Shown here one piece after another: positions 1 through 11,712 of a DNA stretch of 64,000 nucleotides (position 1 is the first letter of the stretch; each line of letters begins with the position of its first letter). A program made the position numbers and the translations under genes. The DNA lies in NCBI GenBank assembly GCA_963969395.1, contig OZ017803.1:8990001-9054000 (forward strand), written 5' to 3'. Below the pieces are notes generated by a model. That model saw only the letters and a program-made list of their open reading frames with translations. It made no database searches and had not been told where the DNA came from. The stretch comes from Pseudoscleropodium purum. Taxonomy: Eukaryota > Streptophyta > Bryopsida > Hypnales > Brachytheciaceae.

Positions 1-23
1 TAGATTCAACAGGGTGTCCTATT

Positions 24-848
24 ATGAAATACAAGTTGTTGTGCACTGATGGGGATTGGTTAGGGGAAGGTGGTAGAGGCATTAAGTTGTGGAAAGAAGA
101 TGTTCAAGGACAAAGTTTGTGGCCACGTGGTGTACCATTACCAATTTCATTGAAGTCAATGAAGGGTGTTGAAGACATTGTGAAAGGTATATCTGGATTT
201 ATAAAATACTGGGAGAACCTATGCAATGTGGACAGCAGTGGTGAATGTCGAAGGCGCTATGAACATGTGGTACACTATTGGCGTGATGTGAAGGTAGCGC
301 TACAAGATCCAGTACCTGCATTTACTTCTTTGAAGGATGGTTTTTGGCCGACGACTCGAATTCGAGCAGCTCAAATAGATGAACTAAATGAAGAAGGTGA
401 AGTTCGTGAAGAGTTTGGAGAAGATGAAGCATATGTCGGGCCTTTGAGTGGTCGCCCACAACCATCTTTCAGGGTGGGACGTGATCTCTTTGAAGGGTAC
501 TTCGTAGCGGTTCGACCAGCAGATGGTGATAGTCATCCAATTTGGATTGCAAGGGCTTTGTCTAATCCCAATTGCAATCCTGAAAAACCAAATTGTGTGC
601 TAATTCAATATTTTCGTCCAACTTCAAGAGATGAGAGTGTTCAAAACTTCTACATTGGATGGGATAGTGACAGAGGTTTGCGTTGGAAAATTGATGAAAG
701 CGAACCGCCATTATGGCAACACACGGACGCTCTTATAACAGCATGGAAGTCTCTGATTAGGAAGGATACGCGACAATGTATGATCAAGATCCCTATTGCT
801 CAAATCGAAGTCATCAACCAAAGTTTGGCTAGTTTTCCTCAGTCTTAA
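24..848 (+). CDS. Unidentified protein, C-terminal part (5' end probably outside the window)
   Basis: I do not recognise this protein. The reading frame gives 274 residues from the first ATG, but the frame is open back to base 3, so the real start or an upstream exon probably lies outside the window. The composition is balanced and acidic/aromatic, unlike the low-complexity frames of the surrounding AT-rich DNA. The middle part (about residues 150-225, with FEGYFVAVRPAD and WIARAL) resembles a small beta-barrel of the kind found beside plant transposase-like or chromatin proteins (BAH/chromo-like); this is a weak impression, not an assignment. No membrane segment or signal peptide is seen. 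A canonical AATAAA lies 70 bases after the TAA stop. It could be a host gene or the 3' end of a transposon-carried gene. Codons are intact throughout. Confidence 0.6.
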   Translation: MKYKLLCTDGDWLGEGGRGIKLWKEDVQGQSLWPRGVPLPISLKSMKGVEDIVKGISGFIKYWENLCNVDSSGECRRRYEHVVHYWRDVKVALQDPVPAFTSLKDGFWPTTRIRAAQIDELNEEGEVREEFGEDEAYVGPLSGRPQPSFRVGRDLFEGYFVAVRPADGDSHPIWIARALSNPNCNPEKPNCVLIQYFRPTSRDESVQNFYIGWDSDRGLRWKIDESEPPLWQHTDALITAWKSLIRKDTRQCMIKIPIAQIEVINQSLASFPQS

Positions 849-917
849 TTGCAATGGTAGTTTTATAAGTTTTTTCTTGCATTGTTAAATCTATCTCATA
901 CAATGCTAGTTGATTTT

Positions 918-923
918 AATAAA
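918..923 (+). terminator. Possible polyadenylation signal for the first gene
   Basis: AATAAA lies 70 bases downstream of the stop codon of the preceding plus-strand reading frame, in U-rich surroundings, a plausible place for a plant near-upstream polyadenylation element. The sequence is AT-rich, so a chance match is possible. Confidence 0.3.
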
Positions 924-1733
924 TGAGCAATATGCCTTCAGATGATGGTGAGAGAAGTAGAATACTATGTTCTTTCATACTTATAAATGTAGACGTTTAT
1001 ATTTACAAATGTTCAAGTGCTGGTTTTTGTATGTAAGATTACATTATTTTATAGTTCTCTTATAAGAAATACAGGTTTTTATATTGTATTAGCAATTGAA
1101 ACCATTATACATATACCGTCCTTTTGTATCTCATGTTATATTTCTTGTTTATTTTGTTTTACTGTGAAAGAAGTTTTTGATTTGAAACAATTTTATATTT
1201 ATTAAAGGATATGTATTATTTGCAAGACTCTCATTTTAATGGAAATTGATAATTAACTAATAAAATATGAGATTATTGAGCTTCATTTGAGCCCATTTTG
1301 ATTCACTTATTTAGCCAAAGTTTATTTTGGGAGTGCCCTACCCTCCCATTTTATTGAATATGACGTTAATAACACAATAGCTTATACAAGCAATACAAAG
1401 ATGCAAAGACTATGAATGAAGCAGATATATTACCTTGCGATTAAATCATGGTGGTTATCATTTGGAGCTGCCACAAAAGATGCACTTCACCACTTGGAGC
1501 ATTAGCTTGCATTTTGGCATTTTAGGTATTGGTAGTGAGGAGGATTCATAAAATAGTAAGTGCACCCTCCATATTGATATAAAAAATTTGCATTTCATTT
1601 TGTTGTTTTGAATTGTTTCGTGCAAAATAGGTTTGTTTTTATTTGGTTTAGAGTATGCATGCGTGAATTCTTTGTAAAGATTTGTCAATGGCTAAGATTT
1701 TTTTTATTTTTTATTTTCTTGTACACAATGAAA
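924..1733. other. AT-rich spacer with no gene seen
   Basis: Long A/T runs and only short open frames of low complexity. Nothing resembling a protein family, RNA gene or transposon end was found. Confidence 0.5.
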
Positions 1734-1813
1734 AATGGGGGTACCTTGAGGCCCTTTAAACACTACCGTCAGATTTGACGGTAGTATTTGGGGGGCCTCA
1801 AGGTACCCCCATT
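1734..1813. repeat. 80-bp foldback inverted repeat (MITE-like)
   Basis: The two 40-base halves are near-perfect inverted repeats: AATGGGGGTACCTTGAGG on the left is matched by its complement at the right end, and the inner parts ACTACCGTCA / TGACGGTAGT also pair. Only a few mismatches occur near the middle of each arm. No coding capacity. The structure suggests a minimal foldback transposon or hairpin; no clear target duplication is visible at the edges. Confidence 0.7.
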
Positions 1814-2468
1814 TCTAGTCCCATACAAAAAAAAAAAGTAGTGGATGACATTCAAAATTGGTTTGTAGTTCTTCAAGGAGTGAAGTTAGCTAGTGACTAC
1901 AATGTTCCTTTAAATAAGGAAAATAAAACCATATATAACAATTTCTAACATTCAAAGGCTTGTGGTAAGATTTCAAAGGTATCCACTTAGTTGCTTCAAT
2001 TTACAATGAATTTGAGATTTCATGTTTGAAATGATAATATTGATTAATATTGAAGTAATGTTTTCTGAAAATGATTGTGCAGGATTTGAGTTTGTAGGAA
2101 TTGGTGGACATGCCATCATGCAATTTGTTGGAAATAATTCATAATAAGTGACTTCAAATGTTTGGCAACCGACACAACAATTTGTTTGACATCAAATGAC
2201 AACATCCGTACTTGGACACAAGTGACAAACTACCGTGCTTATTTAAAAAGACATGCATGTGTATCTAGTCCTTCAAAAGGGGAGTTGAAGTTGAGAGCTA
2301 CTAGATGAAGCAGAGACCCTCCAAAAATGGCAAAGGCTCTGAACACATTACCGGGAATTGAGGGTTTTGGAACTTGTATACCACATTTGAAAGGAGAAAA
2401 GAACTTTAGTAGTACAAAGCGGAAGCTAGTTGGACGTTCCAATTGGTGATGAAGGAGATTCACATTGA

Positions 2469-3473
2469 CTTGACAAAGTCAATTTTTCTCAACCTTGTAT
2501 TCGAACGAGGTCTACTATGACTTTTTTAGAGAATCTTGAGGGCAAAAGGAAGCAGGCTGTGATGCAACCAACCCAACATATTACAATTGCATTTGAAAGC
2601 AAATGTAATACATTAAAGTGGCACATTGCAAGGATTAGCCACAAATCAAATGCAAAATGTCAAGCTTAGCAACAAGTGTCCAACATCAAATACACTGTCA
2701 AAATTGCAACAGGACGGAAGGGAACACCTACTCCCACTTATCATCATAGAAAAGAAGATTATGGCATGAAGCGAGAGGTAGTAGAAGACTTTTGGTTTTG
2801 TTGGGATGACATTGAACGATGTGTGAAAGATACAAAGTACAAATATATTATAGATAAGCCTGTGGTGGTGCTTGAGGTTTGGCCTATTTTGACGGGGACC
2901 AACCTCAACCACTAAGAAACATTGTATCTACAACATATTGGCTTCCATCTCCAAGTGCACCCTACATTGTCGCCACGACGACTGTTTAACATGTTGAACA
3001 TATTCAAGAGTGTCTCCTACGATCAACCGCCACTACAAAATGCAAGTGTACATCCAACAGTTAGGAACAACCGAACTATACAGCGGAATGCAAATGTACC
3101 AACTACAAAGCAACAGAATAAGTGGAAAAGTGCTAGAAACATTAGAGGGAAAATTATGGGAGTGACCTTGCTTCATTTTCCAAGTCTAGGTGCAATAGTG
3201 TCACTAGAGACTGGAATAGACCCAAACAAAAATGTATACCAAATTACATTTGGTATGTTTTTCTCATGCACATGCTTGGACTTTGTTCAAATGTCCATTT
3301 CTGCTATTAGAGGGCATCAAGCATATGTGAATTGTAAGCACTTGTACTACCTATACCAATACTTTTGCAAAATGGACATCCATGATGACCAATTCATTCA
3401 TGCACCTAGTTATAGCTTCAACGAGTTGAAGCTTCTTTTACTTCGAGCTGGGATCATTAATGTTCCAAAGTAG
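2469..3473 (+). pseudogene. Broken SWIM-type zinc-finger protein frame (transposon- or host-derived)
   Basis: One continuous reading frame is interrupted only by TAG at 2667-2669 and TAA at 2913-2915; the flanking parts stay in the same frame. The last part, after the TAA, is 183 residues without an ATG at its beginning. It carries a C-x-C pair and a C-x-H pair 19 residues apart (CTC...CKH), the spacing of a SWIM zinc finger, a DNA/protein-binding motif common in MuDR/FAR1-like transposases and their derivatives. The upstream part has no motif I recognise. Two stops in an otherwise open frame point to a recently dead gene or an unannotated exon structure. No polyadenylation site could be assigned. 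Confidence 0.5.
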
Positions 3474-4440
3474 GGGGGACAATTGGACAAGCAACATTCT
3501 TCTTTGTACTTTGTTTGCATTGTATTAATATACATTTGGTGCGATTGAAATGATTTGGAGCATATGGAGTAAAAGATATTTATACATTTTTTATGTATGA
3601 ATATGAGGGTATAAATTTATCAAAGGTTTGACAATATGAGGGTGTAAATGGCCAACAACTACAATGATTACCCCATATCCAATAACAAACCTATGATCAT
3701 CAAATGAATTCTCTAAATTTTTTTAGGTTCCCTTTTCCATTTTTCTCCATTTTTTTCTTTTTGCATTCCTTCTTTTTTCCTTTCTCTTTTTATATTTTTT
3801 ACTTTTTACTTTATTTTTTTTTATTTTTTTCCCACTACTTTCTAAATTCTTTTCTTTAATTTCACCTTTCTTCCCTATTTATTTTTCATGTTTTCATTTA
3901 TTTTTTTGGAACATGTCTTTTGCATTTTATCAAAAAAATACCAATGAATGGTCACTCCTTTAGATTGGAGTATACTTGCGAGAGGTCCAAGAGAGTAGAA
4001 GCTGATGGCCTAGATTCAAATCTTGTGAGGCCTGAATTATGCTAGTAGGTGCATACTCAATATTGAACTAAGTCTTCAAAGTTAATGTAGAGCACTTTTT
4101 GTGGAGGCAATGTAATACACACTTTTGTTTTTGTAAATATTCATTGGTCAATTTATTATATTGTGTTTTAAAAATAATCTATTACTGTATATAGAGTAGA
4201 GTTGTAGAGGGTGAGCAAGTCTAAAATTATGTCCAAAGATAACAAAGTCTTATTTCATAGAAAATGGAAATTTTCACATTATAATAGTTTTATAAATTAA
4301 AATCCACAATCATAGGAATAGTGGTCATAGGTCCCAAAACTTACTAAAAGAGTATATTATCCTCTATTTTTAGAAAAAATCTAAAACAAATTTCTTTTTG
4401 GAAATAATTTTTATGAAAAAAAATTTTCAAGCTCTACACT
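3474..4440. other. AT-rich spacer with a long T-rich tract
   Basis: No gene is seen. Bases about 3716-3912 are a strongly pyrimidine-biased, T-rich tract (runs of T broken by C), possibly a decayed retroposon tail or simple-sequence expansion. The rest is unremarkable AT-rich DNA. Confidence 0.4.
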
Positions 4441-4448
4441 CACAAACT

Positions 4449-4795
4449 CAAGGTTGACAGGACGGTCGGACGTCCGGGACGTCTAGACGCGGACCCTGTG
4501 TCCATAGCGTCCGCTGACATTCGCGGTCGGCGGATGCAACGTCCGCCGGGACCGCCCCGTCCGCCTGTTTCCTCGTCCGCCTGTTTCCTCGTCCGCCCCG
4601 ATACCCGTCCGCCCTGGTACAACCGTCCGATCAACACGCGGACTGATGTGGTCCACACGATCCGGGCGTCCGCCTCGGGCCGTCTACCCCGTCCGTCCGC
4701 CTTCCGACGGCGGGAGGGACGCTGTGTCCGCTGGCGTCCGGATGTCCGGGTTACAGACGCTATTTTGGGGCGGACGTAGAGATTCGTCAACCCTG
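4449..4795. mobile_element. GC-rich hAT-type MITE, copy 1 (347 bp)
   Basis: The element is flanked by a perfect 8-bp target duplication, CACAAACT (4441-4448 and 4796-4803), as expected for hAT transposition. Its ends are inverted: CAAGGTTGAC at the left and GTCAACCCTG at the right, close to the hAT terminal consensus CAGGG. The interior is very GC-rich against an AT-rich background and is dominated by repeated GTCCG/CGGAC motifs in both orientations. The open frames inside are arginine/proline-rich by-products of that composition, so no transposase is encoded. A second copy lies at 60814-61132. Confidence 0.85.
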
Positions 4796-4839
4796 CACAA
4801 ACTTCACACTCACAACTCACAAGCTCACGGCTCCAAGCT

Positions 4840-5756
4840 CGCACACTAGTCTCATTGCATCCAAAACAATGCAAAACTACCATTTCTAGTACAAGTATTA
4901 ATTTTGAGGAAATTTTTTTGGACACATGTAATCAAAGGATTTGGTATCATGTAGGCATGAAGAAATGTAGAAAAAATTTCAAAAACTTCCACTATATAGA
5001 TTGCAAGATATTAGTGTGTAAATTGACAAAAATCCTTTTTATGGCCTTATAAAATATTAGATAGCTGGACTTCATAAGATCACATTTATATGAAAAAATG
5101 TCTAAAATGGTGGTGCTTATTTGGTTTCATTCTTCAAGACAAGTTGGCTACATACTTGAAGAAATTCAAATCATTTGAAATTATATAACATATAGGAAAA
5201 AAATAGTAAGTAGAAAAAAATAGAGAATGATTCAAAATACTAAATTGTTAAGAATTTAATTATAGAATTGAAAAATCCAATCCAATGATTGTACTTTTGC
5301 AATAAACAATCTACATTCTAAGATTTGATTTCTTTCAAAAAATATTGAAAATTGATGTAAAAAAAGAATTTCAAAGTTTATTTTAGAGTATTGAATCTAT
5401 AACTACCCGCAAACTAAAACTCCTCATAACTTTCATTTCACTAATCAATGGAATGATTTCAAGCTTTCTATATGTGTGTATATATATACATATAACTAAT
5501 TTAAAAACTTTATTTCTTAGAAAAGTGACTTTTTAAAGGAATTTTTTGAATTGCTTGGTTTGCTTGCTATACATTGGAAACTACATATCAAACAATAACT
5601 TTTTAACCAAAAAGTCAAAATTTATGAAATTTTTTATGCCTTAAAGCCACTCTTCAAGTACATGTTATGTAAAAATATCCAAAAAAAAAATTTTGTATGT
5701 ACTAAGTTGCCCCAAATCGCTATGTTGCTTAGAAATGCAATTTGGTCCTTTAGGGG
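4840..5756. mobile_element. TTAA-flanked non-autonomous element, copy 1 (left end decayed)
   Basis: This is one of about nine copies in the window of a 0.9-kb non-coding element whose ends read CCCCTAAAG(G/T) inward and which sits between TTAA tetranucleotides. Here the right end (CCTTTAGGGG, then TTAA at 5757-5760) is intact. The left end is unrecognisable, although internal sequence matches the other copies from about 4855 on. TTAA target sites with C-run ends are the hallmark of piggyBac-type transposons; the superfamily assignment is inference because no transposase is present. Confidence 0.55.
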
Positions 5757-8568
5757 TTAATTTTCTTTGAAGATGTTCTTTTCTCTTCTTGTTTGATGTA
5801 AGCAAAATTGCTTCAAGTTGCTTATTTGGTCTTCCATTTGGCTTCTTTATAACCTTCTTCTCCATTTCTTTCTCCAACTCTATTTTTACAACTAAAATTG
5901 CAAAAGTATATGCATATTCCACACATATTTCTTGCTTTATATGTCAATTGGTGTAAATATGTATTTCAAAGTCTTTTCTTCACCATTTTCTTCACTATTA
6001 AGATACAAACTTACAGAAACACAAATAACAACCATATCAAACAAGAAAGACAAAGAATGAAGGTCATTAACATGTTCTTGAGGCATTATAATTTGGTAAT
6101 AGTCTCCATTTTCTTAATTCATGTCACTTTTATAGGGAATGGAAAAATGACGTCTATAACTTAATGAAGTTAATTACATAGTTTACCACCAATAGTCTAG
6201 CTTGGATGAATGTCCAAATTTTATAAATATTTAAAAAAAATTGAATTATAAGCTGCAAACTTATTTTTCCACTTTAATTAATAAATAGGCAATTGGGTGC
6301 CAAAGCTACTAATAAGATACAACAAACTTTTTTTCTTTAGTAATATTCATTGGGATGAAATAAAACAAAGCTTTATCAATGCATTAGGATGATTAGCACC
6401 CATTCTAAAAAATCCATACAAAAATCCTAAATTAAGAAGTCAACAAAGTATGCCCTAAGTTCTCAAAAAATCCAAAGTTGGCTTTTTCGTCCTTCAGGGT
6501 TTAAGAAGCTAACCTTGTGAGGAAACTACAAACCTAAATGGTCAGATGAATGACTTCAATATTCATTGTAGAAACAAAAATGTACTTATTGGTTCAATAA
6601 TTAAAGTATTTTGGTGACTACTTTGGTCATAGGGGCTACATCTTTTTATTGGTAAAGCCTAAAGAGAGTCCAAATTTGTAAATACTTACTATAAATTGCA
6701 ATTGAGAATAATGTAGTAACATAATGATGATATTTGAATAAAAATTATAAAATAATATCCATACATGATATCCATGTGCTTAGATCTATAGAGTCATACA
6801 ACAATGTTTTGCAATAAATTCAAAATCAAAACATGGAATTTTTTCTATAATCAATTGTAGATTAAAAATTTGTCATTTTCATAGAAATTTTTATTTACAA
6901 AGTTCAAAATATTAATTTCTAATTATGGTGATTTTGAAGATTTTATTTTATTAAATAACTCAAATCATATTGAACTTGAAAAACAAATCTTTATAGTGAA
7001 ACATACTTGTATCCTTTGAACTACAAAATATTTGCAAAAATAGTCTAAAAAGATCTAAATCATTCAAATGTAAAAAAATTAACATAAGAATCAACAAATA
7101 TTTAGATGAATGAAAAAATACAACATATATAATTTTGAGACATGCTTTTGTTCTTTAGTTGGTTGTATTTTGATTGCTTGGTCTTTAACCCCTAAAGGAC
7201 CATCATGCAATTTTGGGTAGTATAGAAATTTTAGGCAGGCTAGTGTGAATGAGAACTTGCATGTTTTAGGCTAAAAATTGAATAGAAGGTGTAGACAAGA
7301 AATATCTTTCATATGTCATAAATTTCATGACATTTCGAAAAAGGAGTCAAAAGTTATGGCTTGAAATATTATTTTTTTTGTAAATAGGCAATCCAGGGAA
7401 ATTAAAAAAATCAATTTTTTCTTAAACAAAAATTTGAAATTGATTTTCTAAAGTTACATATATGTGTAAAGCTTTGAACGACTCTATTTGGATCAATAAA
7501 TAAAAATTATGAGGATTTTTTGTTTGCAGGCAATTATGGCTTCTCTACTCTAAAATAAACTTTGAAGTCCTTTATCTTACTCAATTTTCAATATTTTCGG
7601 AAAAAAAACAAAAATCATAGGATGTAGATTGTTTATTACAACATTGAAACCATTGGGATTGGCATTTTTTAATTCCATAATTAAATTCTTAACAATTTTG
7701 TATTTTGAATCATTTTCTACTACTATCTACTTACTATTTTTTTCCTATATGTTGTACAATTCCAAATGATCTAAAATTATTCAAACATGTGGCCAACTTG
7801 TCTAGGAAAAAGAATTCAAAGAAGCACCACCATTTTGGACCTTTTTTCATAGAAAAATTAGCTTGTGAAGTGCAATTGCCCTACTTTTTGCAAGTTAAAA
7901 AAAATAGTTTCAAAGAATTTGAATGCTTATATATTGCAATCCACTTGGTGGAAATGTCTAAAATATATACTACATTTTCTCAGGTTAGCATATTACAAGA
8001 TCCTACAATTACATCTATCAAAAAAATTTCTCTCAAAACTTTGATAATTGTACTAAAAATGGCAGTTTTCGAGTGTTTTTGGTAAAAACATAGTCATGGA
8101 ACTTTAGGAGTTAAGGTGTTAAATTGGATTTTCTATGTTGTTACAAGCTAGCCTAAATAAGGACTGGAATGTGAGTATAGAGAGTATGATGCATGAAATA
8201 TAATTTGAACATCTTATAATCATTACTTGTGTTTAGTAACTAGAAAATCAAAGCCTAACTATAATTGAATTGATCATATGATAATGGTATCAATCCTTGA
8301 AAAATTAAGGTGAATTCTCTATTGTGGATGGTTTGATTATTTTCCATAATGAATATTGTTGAAAGTTGGTCTAAGTTAGGACTAAAATATGCATGTCTAA
8401 CTCATGAAATTATAGAGAGCATCAAATAATTATTACTTGTATCTAGTAATTAGAGAATTAAAGCTTACTTGTAATTTAATCATTATAAGAAAACTATATT
8501 TTTTTGGACTCATTTTTTTAAAGACGTCCATGTGTTTTATGTCCATTTTGATGTTGCATATGGCATTG
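5549..8568. repeat. 3-kb dispersed duplication, copy A (partner at 45359-48403)
   Basis: Base-by-base correspondence with 45359-48403 can be followed throughout at an offset of about 39.8 kb, with many substitutions and small indels. The unit contains the right end of one TTAA element, a 1.4-kb spacer and a complete TTAA element, then about 450 bases of flank. No gene is present; the open frames inside are short and AT-driven. Divergence suggests an old duplication or a composite mobile unit. Confidence 0.75.
7189..8110. mobile_element. TTAA-flanked non-autonomous element, copy 2 (complete)
   Basis: TTAA precedes the left end (7185-7188) and follows the right end (8111-8114). The left end reads CCCCTAAAGGACCA and the right end reads TGGAACTTTAGGAG, giving imperfect inverted repeats of about 14-18 bases. 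It is 922 bp long and non-coding. It corresponds to the copy at 47028-47950 within the 3-kb duplication. Confidence 0.65.
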
Positions 8569-8889
8569 TTGTGAACATAAAAACAGGTGGATATCTATAA
8601 AAATGCATCTAAAAAAACATAGGTTTCTTATGTGTGTTTTAGAAGATGATTTCATATGGAGTGCGCAATTATTAATAGGCCTAAAGTTGAAATAAATTAG
8701 AAGCATCCACAACTTCTACTTTCTTTACTCCCTACTAGATAGATGGTCTAAATGACAATTTTATGGTAAAAATGTTAGCCTTTTCTAGAGATAATTAACC
8801 AATCCAAGTTTTATAGTTTTTTTGACACTCATACAATATTCTATGAAATTTCAAAGTTAAAACCATAGGATACCTACTTAAGTCTCTAG

Positions 8890-9240
8890 AAGTCCCTCAA
8901 ACAACCACCATTGTAGCAAAAGATGCTTCAACTCCAATTGATTGTTCTAAAGAGCTTGTATTGGTTTTGAGAGATGTAGTGGCTCTTATGCCACCTTTCT
9001 TTACTCCTTCCATGATACTTGTTATGTGATGCAAAATGGAAAGAGGTAGAAGTAGGTGTGCCCACCTCAAATTAGAAATGAATGGAAATTTTGAGTGCCA
9101 ATGTGAGATGTTGAAACAAATTAAACTTATGTGAATATTGTGAAGAATGTAAAGGAAATGGTTTGTTTGGATGAGGCTCAATTTCTATTGTGTTGCTACC
9201 AGTGTGGCCATTGGAACCATTTCTCTATGAAAATCATGCT
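8890..9240 (+). pseudogene. Possible decayed retrotransposon fragment
   Basis: One plus-strand frame contains a short stretch resembling the region before reverse transcriptase in Ty3/gypsy polyproteins (LRDVVALMPP). Another contains CYQCGHWNHFSMKI, which keeps C, C and H of a CCHC gag zinc knuckle at the right spacing but has isoleucine in place of the last cysteine. Frames are broken and short, so this is a weak call. Confidence 0.25.
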
Positions 9241-9849
9241 TTATAATTAGAGAGGTTTATTGTGTGCTTAGACCTTTCATTGAAGTATAAAATAGATTGG
9301 AGCAAAGATTGAGAATTGTATTATTTAATCCATGAGTATGCTTCTATCTCAACAATTCACTCTAATTTCTTCACTATATATGTAGTATCTACATATCATT
9401 ACAAGACCCATTTTTTATTCAATTTTGGGCATTTTCATTTTGCCATACTTTGTCAAAATTATTAGAAGCTTGGTGCCATTGGTTTAGGATCCTTCAAGAA
9501 TAAATTTCTTCCATTTTTGTGACAATTTGCATGTCTATATAGAAGGCAAAGTGTGACTTGTGAGGTCTTTAAGATAGTCCAATCAAGTCAAAGCATAATA
9601 TTTCTAGTAAATGTTCATAATCTTTCAACATGTTTGGGATTGAAAGACTATGATCATCATATTTGTATGCCAAAAAGAGGATCTAAAGTGAACATTGTCC
9701 AAGTTTAACTAGATGGCCATGGACTCGTGAAAAATAACATCAAAGCATTCACCAATGAAAGAGGATCCTAAATAAGTAAAAGAGCCTTCAAATCATTTAA
9801 ATTTTGTCACTAAACGTGATAAAATTAACTTATATTGTAGTTCAGAAAC

Positions 9850-10090
9850 ATTCAAGATTCGTCATCGCTCATGGCATAAAAATCAAGAGTTATCAAGGAA
9901 CTCAAGTTCCCCACTTTTTTGGCAATGCCACCAACCTAGAATACTATTTCAAGTCTAGAAAGGTGAAAAAGTTAACTTCCCCAATCCCCACTTCTTTTGG
10001 CAATGCCACCAAGCTTGTACATGCTTCCAAATTGAGAGTTCTCAAGAAGGCCAAATTCTCTATTTCTTTTGGCAATGCTAGGGAAAATTG
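9850..10090 (-). pseudogene. Isolated LRR relic
   Basis: Three to four diverged copies of the 72-bp LRR unit lie here, recognisable by GGCAATGCC at 9921 and 9999 and GGCAATGCT at 10071. Spacing is 78 then 72 bases, so a 6-base insertion has occurred. They are oriented like the main array, that is, coding on the minus strand. About 1.1 kb of unrelated AT-rich DNA separates them from the decayed edge of the array. They are either the far end of an originally longer array or the remains of another LRR gene. Confidence 0.65.
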
Positions 10091-11160
10091 AAAAACTCCC
10101 CAAAGTGTCATATTTCATTGCCCCTTTGATTCCCCAAATCAACATATTTTCACATTTTATCAAATTATGTATTATATGAAGGTTGTGATTGTCAAGTGTT
10201 AGTAGTAATGTCAGTATTTTTAACATTTATATTGATTTTTTTTAGGTATATTTTGTGGTTGTAATACATGGTATAAGCCACCTAGTATGGTCTCATTGAC
10301 CAAGGGTGGTCCAAAGCTATTAAGTCTTATCAAAGGTTGGTATTTAGGTCTTTGCCAAGCCTTTAGTAACATTGGTAGTGATACAATTTTTTGCAGACCA
10401 CTGAAATTGAATAGAGTCTTAAGCATTTATTTTGGATTGGAGGTAGGTTCCACCTCATTTGTCTGTTAATTCAGATGGAATATTAACAATATTTAGGCAC
10501 TCATAGAGTCATTGGTAAATCATAATTGTTTGTATTTATGTTTTGGCACATATTGATATAATATGATTTTAGAAGAATGTTTTCGTGCACGACATATAAT
10601 TACATATTCAAGACAATTCCTATGATTCAATGACTCAATAATTTAAAATTTAAAATTAAATTTAAAAAAAACAAAACACAAATCTTAGTTATATTTGCAA
10701 TCCCTATCACTAAAGCTTCTAAAGAATCCTCAATGGATCACAAGAAATTGTCTATACAATCCAAAGTTCAACCACATACTAGGCATTAAATCTTCTTGCA
10801 AACTACCATTGTAATTTGTCAATGGCTTTGATTTTCCAATGATAGCTTCAATTTTATAAAACATTCTTGACACAAATCATAGTCAAATTTCAAAGTAGCT
10901 TTTGCCTTTTGGAGTTTTGGTAAGGCCCAGCAATAGTGGTCACTTTGCATCCATCACAAAATACTCCATCTTAATGATCAACATCAAGGCAAAAATGATT
11001 CCCTTTAAGACTAGCCAAAGAAATTGGTGAAGACATATCAAAACAAATAGAGATAATAGTTTGGACATTTCTTCCAAGGAAAAATCCATGATACAGGTAT
11101 CCATTCCAAATTCATTAGTAAAGAATTTAGCAAAACTCACTCATCTAAATTGACTATGAC
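10091..11160. other. AT-rich DNA between LRR relic and array
   Basis: No LRR unit, gene or transposon end is recognised. It may be an insertion that separated the relic at 9850-10090 from the array, but no target duplication was identified. Confidence 0.35.
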
Positions 11161-11712
11161 CAAAGGATATGACTTCTCCACTTCTTCTACCAATAATACC
11201 AAACTTGAACACCCCATCAAATCAAGAGTAGTCAAAAAATACAAACTCCCCATTTTATTTGGCAATGATGCCAAACTTTAACACTTTCTTAGATTGAAAC
11301 TAGTCAAAAAAGACAAGTTCCAAACTTCATTAAGTAATGGACCCAAATTTAAACACTTTCTTAAATTAAGAATCATCAAAAAAGACAAGCCTCCCAATTT
11401 GTTTGACAATGCCACCAAACTTGAACACCCTCCAAAAATTTAATATGATAAAAAACGACAAATCCCCCCCCTCCCCTCCCCCCCCTCTTCATTTGGCAAT
11501 GCAATGAAACTAAAAATTCTAAACAACAAAATAAATTAAAATAGTCAAAGAAGACAAGTTCCCACTTCACTTGGTAAGGTCTCAAAACTTGAAAGCCCAA
11601 TCAAATTAAAAGCAGTCAATGAAGATAAGTTCCCCACTTCATTTGGCAATGTTGCCAAACTTGAACATCGTGCCAAATCAAAAGAGAATTAGACAAGTTC
11701 CCCACTTTATTT
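11160..11712 (-). pseudogene. Decayed 3' edge of the LRR array
   Basis: About eight LRR units remain recognisable but carry many substitutions, indels and a C-run around 11466-11490. The distance between the unit landmarks at 11645 and 11713 is 68 rather than 72 bases, a 4-base deletion that shifts the frame. The LRR reading frame ends at a stop at 11616-11618. Edge decay with a homogeneous centre is typical of arrays maintained by unequal crossing-over. Confidence 0.75.

Noticed and set aside
4440..4925. Arginine/proline-rich frames within the GC-rich MITE
   Set aside because: They arise from GTCCG/CGGAC repeats inside a transposon with clear ends; both strands are open because of composition.
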